Part shown: in pieces, positions 58,203 through 64,000 of the stretch | Layout: every line of letters begins with the position of its first letter | Numbering within the stretch: position 1 is the stretch's first letter | Assembly: GCA_023678885.1 (NCBI GenBank) | Contig: CM042985.1 | Coordinates: forward strand, 14,176,465 to 14,240,464 | Origin: Pogostemon cablin | Taxonomy: Eukaryota > Streptophyta > Magnoliopsida > Lamiales > Lamiaceae | DNA: 64,000 bases | Reading direction: 5' to 3' | Program-made: the position numbers and the translations under genes | The notes under the pieces: model-generated | What the model was told of the DNA's origin: nothing | The model's database searches: none | The model's input: only the letters and a program-made list of their open reading frames with translations

Positions 58203-59354
58203 ATGGGGGCAAAGAAGATTAACTCTGAAAGAGATGCAAAATACTGCAAGTATCACAGGTTGGTGGGTCATCCTATTCATGATTGTTTCGTCCTCAAAGA
58301 AAAGATCATGCAGCTGGCTAAGGAAGGGAAAATCGTGTTAGAAGATGAGGCAGTCACGAACTTCACTTTTGTAAAGGAAAGTCATGATGAAGGCTCATGT
58401 CATGTCGTGAACGAGGAGGACAATGAAAGCAAACAATCTGAAACTAAGGGTAATAAAGCTTACTCCGTGAGGGTGACCTTCACAGATGAAGATATGTTGT
58501 TGGGTTCGCAATCTCATAATCGACCACTATTTGTGATCGGCTATACACAAGGGGCGCGATTAAATCGTATACTTGTTGATGGAGGCTCGACAGCGAACAT
58601 TCTATCTTTAAGGATGTTGAAGAAGTTAGAAATACCCGTGGATAAGCTAAATCATAGCCGATTGATGATTCAAGGGTTCAACCATGAAGGACAAAGAACT
58701 TTCGATTCAATAGTTCTTGATTTGTTTATTGATCAGATGAAATCAACAGTGCTCTTCCATGTCATCGATGTAAAAACTTCATACAACATACTTTTGGGAC
58801 ATCCCTGTCTGTATGAGAATGGCGTGATTCCTTCTACATTACACCAGTACTTCAAATATAGTGAAGGCAATAACATGAAAAGGGTATTCGGTGATGACAA
58901 GTCATTTACTGAAGCCGAGTCCTACATCGCAGATGCTAAATATTTCTTCAAGAATATAAAGGATGTAAAACATGAAGGAGCTCCAGCGCAAAATGGTGGG
59001 GGCAATAAACAAATAAAAGATGAAGGTAGCACATCATCTGCTACTCTCAAGAAGAGCAAAGAGAAGCTTGAGACCTTAGAAGAGTTGAAGTTGCCTTTAA
59101 CAAAAATTGATGCAAATAAACCTTCGCATCCACTACTCAAAGGATTCACACGTCCTGTTGAAGGAGCAAAAACTGAACACGGTGAAGTATTTGAAGAAGA
59201 AATAGCCAAGTCATATAGTCCACAAGCTTATAAACTCCTCATGAAGGCCAGTTATGAACCAAAGAAAAAACCGATGGCGAGCAAGTTATATCAAGAGACC
59301 ATCAACCCTAAACAACATGTGCTTAATGCTATTCAGAAAAATATAAAAAAATAG
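58203..59354 (+). pseudogene. TatC protease region
   Basis: A 383-codon frame. The N-terminal YCKYHRLVGHPIHDC motif is the modified knuckle seen in Tat polyproteins. The protease motif ILVDGGSTANIL (Asp near 58577) and LLGHPCLYENGVIPSTLHQ follow. The C-terminal half is a Lys-rich linker with PLTKID. This is the longest intact TatC frame. Confidence 0.87.
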
Positions 59355-61173
59355 TGGCCCTACTTTCAAGAATGCTAAGCCAAGTTTGGGATATGTCCCT
59401 CAAAAGCCAATCCACATTGCAATTAGAGGAGCAAGTACAAATTATATCTCCAGGGGAGAAGCTTTATCCACGGATGATATTTTTTATGAATGCAGTAGAA
59501 AAATCAACAGAATCTCTTTCTTTGAAAGAGTGGGGAGTGTCTTCGAAAAGCTTGGACCCTGTGAAAGGAACAAGTATGGGAGGCAAAATAATGTAAATTC
59601 TCCTAGCTTCAAGCAGCTTCGAAGTTGTATTTCCTCTCGCATGAAGCGGCCAAATATCTTGACTATCTCGTGGAAGAGTATTGAAAGATAAGATGTAAAC
59701 AATCATCTTTACTAAAGATGACAGTGATGATGATAGAGAAAGTGTAGCTTCTACCAACCATATCACTGCTCTTGATGATTCTCACATGGAGGGGGTAGAT
59801 GCTGAAGATGCCCCTCCACAATTTGAAGTAAGAGTGAAATCCACTATTGATGAATTGAAAGAAATCAACTTAAGCGATGAAAATGATCCACGTCCTACCT
59901 ACATAAGTGCTATGCTAAATGTTGAGGAAGAAGAAAAATATATTAGCATTTTGCAAGAATTCAGAGACGTCTTTGCATGGTCACATAAAGAAATGCCAGG
60001 TTTGGATCCAAAAATCGCAGTGCACCACTTGTCCATTAAAAAGGAAACTCGACCAGTAAAGCAACTGCAGCGTCGATTTCGACCATAATTGATTCCTTTG
60101 ATTGAGTATGAGGTTAATAAGCTTCTTAAAACAAATAAGATCCGAGAAGGCAAATATTCTACATGGATTTCTAATATTGTGCCGGTGAGAAAGAAAAATG
60201 GGCAACTCAGAGTATGTGTTGATTTTCGAGATTTGAACATGGCATGTCCAAAAGATTACTTTCCACTGCCAATTGCTGAAATCGAGATTGCTGCAACAAC
60301 GGGGCATGAGGTCCTTTCATTTATGGATGGGTCATCTGCCTACAATCAAATTGGTCTAGCTCCTGAGGATCAAGAGAAGACAACTTTTTGTACTCCAAAA
60401 GGAATATATTGCTACAATGTTATGCCATTTGGCTTGAAGATTGCTGGTGCCACTTATCAGCGAGCCATGCAAAGATATTTGATGAAATTCTTCATAAGAT
60501 CATCGAGTGTTATGTTGATGATATTGTGGTTAAATCAAAGGAAAAGGAAGATCATCTCCATGATCTAAGGCGAGTATTCGAGCGATTAAGAGAGCATCAA
60601 AACAAGATGAATCCACTCAAGTGTGCGTTTGGAGTTTTATTTGGGAAATTTCTCGCATTTATTGTTAGCCATCGAGGAATCGAGATTGAGAAAGCAAAGA
60701 TTGATGCAATCATGAAGATGCATGTGCCTCGGCACATACATGATCTCAAGAGTTTGCAAGGAAAGTTGGCATACTTGAGAAGATTCATATCAAACTTGAC
60801 TAGTCGATTCCAACCATTTAGTCATCTCATGAAGAAAGGTAGCCTATTTGAATGGGATGGAGTTTGCAATAATGCTTTCAATAGTATTAAGGAATACTTG
60901 ATGAAGGCACCAGTGTTCGGTGCTCCAATACTGCGACGTGCCTTAATCCTTTATCTAGCTGCTCAAGAGCGTTCTGTTGGAGCTTTGCTTTCACAAGAAA
61001 ATGATGATGGCATAGAAAGAGCTCTATATTATCTAAGTAGAACCATGACTCCAAATGAGTTGAAATATTCACCCATTGAGAAGATCTGCTTATCCTTTAT
61101 CTTCGTGATTCAGAAGTTGAAACATTACTTCCAAGCTCACACAGATCAGCTAGTTTCGAAAGCAACCAACTAA
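59355..61173 (+). pseudogene. TatC reverse transcriptase and first RNase H
   Basis: 59355-59785 is a broken linker. 59786-60088 covers the RT approach, with TAA at 60086 where relatives have a sense codon. RT continues in the same frame with VCVDFRDLN and MPFGLK, then shifts frame near 60400 into CYVDDIVVKS (YVDD box) and the RT connection. The first RNase H (about 60930-61150) has LYLAAQERSVGALLSQ with no Asp at the usual first position, a feature of Tat elements. Confidence 0.87.
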
Positions 61174-61738
61174 AGTTTGTCATGTCAAAGCTAGTACTCT
61201 CTGATCGCCTTGCAAGATGGTATGTCCAACTCAACAGTTCGAGATTGTGTACGTCCCTCAAAAGGCCATAAAAGGATAAGTGTTGGCAGATTTTCTAGCT
61301 GATCACCCAATGCCTGCTGAATGGGAACTATCTGATGAAATCCCAGATGAAGATGCTTTCACTATGGAAATAGCTTCTCCTTGGAAGATGTATTTCGATG
61401 GAGCATCTCATAGAGAAGGAGCCGGTGCGGGAATCGTGTTTGTGACATCCAGTGGTGAAGTTTTATCCTTCATATTTTTCTTAATGGAAAATTGCTCCAA
61501 CAACGTGGCTGAGTATCAAGCACTCATACTTGGTTTAGAGATGGCCGTTCATATAAAGCAGCTACACCTTAGGGTGTATGGTGATTCGTTATTGGTGATA
61601 AATCAACTTCTTGGAGTGTACGAAGTAAACAAGCCTAAGTTACTCTCATACCAAAAGTATGCTCAAAAGCTTATGGGTTATCTTGGTGATGTTGACATTA
61701 AGCATCTGTCTAGAAGAGAGAATAATCAAGCTGTCTAG
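61174..61738 (+). pseudogene. TatC second RNase H (archaeal-type)
   Basis: 61280-61738 contains the acidic positions of the second, archaeal-type RNase H of Tat elements: Asp in MYFDGAS, Glu in NNVAEYQAL and Asp in VYGDSLLVINQ. The frame stops at TAG just after SRRENNQA, removing the final part. Possession of two RNase H domains supports the Tat assignment. Confidence 0.85.
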
Positions 61739-62207
61739 AAGTTGGATTGTGCCACCAATCTTTGAAGATGATGATTATGAAGAAGCTGAAAATCATGTGG
61801 TAGAGGTTTTTAAAATTGAAGAAGAAGATTGGCGCCAACCACTCGTGGATTATTTGAAATATGATGAGTTGCCTAATGATCCACGCCAAAGGGTTGATAT
61901 TCGGCGTCGAGCACCTCGATTCATTTATTTCAAAGGCACACTTTATAGAAGATCATTTGATGGAGTTTTCTTGAGATGTCTGAGTAAGGGAAAAGCTGCT
62001 CAAGCGATGGAAGAAGCTCATTCAAGAATTTGCGGTGCTCATCAATCTGGGCCGAAACTACATTTCAGAATATAAAGCATAGGTTACTATTGGACCATAA
62101 TGGTTAAAGATTGCATGGATTATGCAAAAAGGTGCCAAGCTTGTCAATTCCATTGAAATTTGATTCATCAACCTCCGGAGCCTTTGCATCCGACAGTCGC
62201 TTCATGG
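61739..62207 (+). pseudogene. TatC integrase N terminus only
   Basis: The region after RNase H leads into YFKGTLYRRSFDG, AHSRICGAH and RCQACQFH, the zinc-binding HHCC part of integrase. Similarity stops at about 62208, before the catalytic core. The join reads GCTTCATGGCTTCATGG, a 9-base tandem. Confidence 0.82.
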
Positions 62208-62506
62208 CTTCATGGCTTTGCAAACTCCTGGTCCGCACGAGTATAAACTGTGTACAACAACCACCAAAGGTAATTATATGTGGTTAAACTATTAATTTAC
62301 CCCACTCAGGTAATTTAAGTGGTTAAAGCATTAAGTACCCTACTTTGTCTAAAGTAGTTAAAGAATAGTCACTCCTGGCCCGCATGAGTATAAACTGTGT
62401 ACGCCACCCCTCATCCAAATTAAATCATGTCCCTTTGAACTACGTTATGACTTGATCCTCTGCAAAGAGGTATGTAGGCAGCTTAGCACTTTGCTAAGTT
62501 CAATCA
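62208..62506 (+). other. TatC 3' non-coding region with paired hairpins
   Basis: A near-perfect repeat (CCTGGTCCGCACGAGTATAA type) occurs at about 62230 and 62374. GAACTACGTTATGACTTGAT at 62437-62456 is a phrase I recognise from Tat/Ogre-type 3' regions. It leads to hairpin CCTCT-GCAA-AGAGG (62457-62470) and hairpin CTTAGC-ACTTT-GCTAAG (62482-62498). Confidence 0.7.
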
Positions 62507-64000
62507 TTATTTAAGCTATTTGCTTCAAGTTTGTAAGGCAAGCACTAAGTTGGAGCATGAAGGAGTTGAGAAGCGAAAGATGGAAAAGGAGAGGACGGTG
62601 GATGAACGTAACATTGGATGAAGAAATTCTAAGAATTTCAATTACTTGGAGTATTAAAATAATCTCGAATCTTATTAATGAAGTTACCTTCCAACGATGA
62701 GCCACCGAAGTTCGCAAACACTGCACATTATTCCTCTTGTTTGAATCTTGTTAAAAGCCGCCATACCTTGTCAAACAGCCGCCAGAATGGAAAAGAAGAA
62801 GAAGTGTCACCTTAAGGAAAAGTGGCGATGTTGATGTTGCCATCGATTCCATCTCAAGAAAGAATGGCGATGCTAATTTTTGCATCGTCAATTCCCTCTC
62901 ATGGAAGAGTGACAAGATCTATATTGTTCCTCATTAATAACTCCCTATACACTCTGGAGATGAAGATCATGAACACCAAATTCATTAGAAAGGGGAAAGA
63001 ATTCAAATTAATTTAAGTTTATGGATTTAATTAATTAACCCAAAAATAATTTTTTTTGGGGGTCAATTAATTATTAAGTTCAAAACTATAAATTAAACTC
63101 ATGAAAAGGGATGATGTTCAAAATGTTAAAGGGAGTGATTAAATTAATTCATATATTTAAGTTTAATAGACTTATAATATGAATTAAATTTAACAATAAT
63201 TAAAGCCCAAGTTATTTGCTAGCCCAAAGTCATAAGAAAAATTAGTGTAAGCCCAATTTGTTCAAGATTAATGGATTTAACCATTTGGGTCCAATAATAA
63301 ATTAATTTGGGGTTTGGATCAAATTCTTTTGAATTGCAAATCAAGTTGAAAAGTCAAAGGGGCAATTGCTTATCCCAAGGAGGAGAACACGTGAGTGTAC
63401 CATTCTTACTCCATCTCCCCAAATTGAAAGTAGAATACTCCATCTCTTTTGTTCATATCCAAAATTTCCATCGCTGTTGTTCGTCCATCAAGCTCGGAGT
63501 TTGCCTAGCGTTGTTGAATGTCATGAGCCGCACTAGCTGTCGGAAATACAAAGGTTGTTGCCACGTTGACATCGGGTCTATCTTCACTCAAACTGCTATA
63601 TTTTCTTTTCCCCAACAAACCACCGGCAGAAACAACCACTGCAACCAAATGTCGTGCTGCCTCGGGAATTGCGAGTTTGCCGTAACCAAGCCATGCTGAA
63701 GAAATAGTGAACTACCGCCGTCGAATATGCGAACCAGTAACAGACGATCGCCGGATCCCATCACCACAATAGCCCATCTCGCTCGGCCGTAACTACCCAT
63801 ATAGTCGAATCTGCTACCTACTGCTGCTTATCATCGAGAGGACGCGAACAACTGCTTCTTCTATTAAAAGAGAAGTGAAAGCTACTTTCTTTCTCCCCAA
63901 ATACATCGGACATTGCAACCCAGTTCTGGATGCAACACTCCACCGTTCTAAGTTAGCCACTACAATTTTGAGAACCTTGAGCCATTTCTGTAGGGTAGAC
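62507..64000. other. Unassigned region
   Basis: I see no reliable gene. 62820-62925 has two imperfect 47-bp repeats (GGCGATG...). 63000-63300 is AT-rich. A 130-codon open frame at 63307-63699 matches no family I know and has no supporting signals. It may be the rest of TatC (3' region and LTR remnant) or another element. The TatC LTR start TGTAATCAAA is not found here. Confidence 0.5.

Larger units (their letters stand above)
55876..62506 (+). mobile_element. TatC: Tat-lineage Ty3/gypsy element, 3' end not identified
   Basis: It has a 5' LTR, primer site, gag, protease, RT, two RNase H-like domains and the start of integrase, then a deletion into Tat-type 3' non-coding sequence. Order and motifs fit the Tat lineage. 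Many stops and frameshifts are present. I could not find its 3' LTR before 64000. Confidence 0.85.

Noticed and set aside
63307..63699. 130-codon frame as a host gene
   Set aside because: No domain, no splice or promoter support, and a Cys/Ser-rich peptide typical of chance translation.

Overview
This window looks like repeat-packed plant nuclear DNA, probably pericentromeric or other heterochromatin. I find no convincing host gene, rRNA, tRNA, CRISPR array or bacterial-style operon. Almost every base can be assigned to retrotransposons nested in one another: Ty1/copia elements with TGTTGG...CCAACA LTRs and initiator-Met-tRNA primer sites, Ty3/gypsy elements of the Athila and Tat lineages, and one plant LINE. 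I cannot name the species. Element names below (Cop1-6, GypA, GypB, TatC) are working labels for this window only.

Left nest (1-27664), read from youngest to oldest. Cop1 (+, 111-8360, target duplication AGCAT) sits in the 3' LTR of Cop2 (-, 70-16767, duplication CCCTT). Cop2 sits in a plus-strand LTR, Cop3 (1-69 and 16768-17399). Cop3 sits in the RNase H region of Cop4 (-, 17400-23967), and Cop4 sits in the RNase H region of Cop5 (-, 23968-27664). Cop1, Cop2, Cop4 and Cop6 are one subfamily that shares the same pol lesions and the same loss of the gag zinc knuckle. This implies a defective master copied in trans. Cop5 keeps gag, protease, integrase and reverse transcriptase motifs and resembles what an autonomous relative would encode.

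Middle (27665-37109). A degenerate minus-strand LINE with endonuclease, reverse transcriptase and a 3' zinc-binding domain is followed by Cop6 (+). Cop6 has a 5' LTR, a long leader and part of gag-pol, and is then cut by GypB.

Right nest (37110-64000). GypB is an older Athila-like element interrupted twice. The first interruption is GypA (40617-54426, duplication CCTAT), a complete Athila-like element whose two LTRs differ by roughly 1 percent by eye count. The second is TatC (from 55876), a decayed Tat element with two RNase H-like regions and a deleted integrase core. GypA encodes gag-protease-RT-RNase H-integrase, broken by two stops and one frameshift, plus a downstream Athila env-position ORF that appears to contain a 464-bp intron.

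The most unusual signal is a four-part palindromic DNA module in GypA, built from the 9-mer GGTTCGACC and its reverse complement with fixed spacers (11, 9, then 2 or 3 bp). It occurs in the LTRs, inside the gag reading frame and in the non-coding stretch after integrase. GypB carries the same kind of module with a different arm sequence. Other points of interest are an internal copy of the polypurine tract in the Copia leader, a hairpin across the PPT/LTR junction, a 62-bp array with TCGAACC every 20-21 bp, and paired hairpins in the TatC 3' region.
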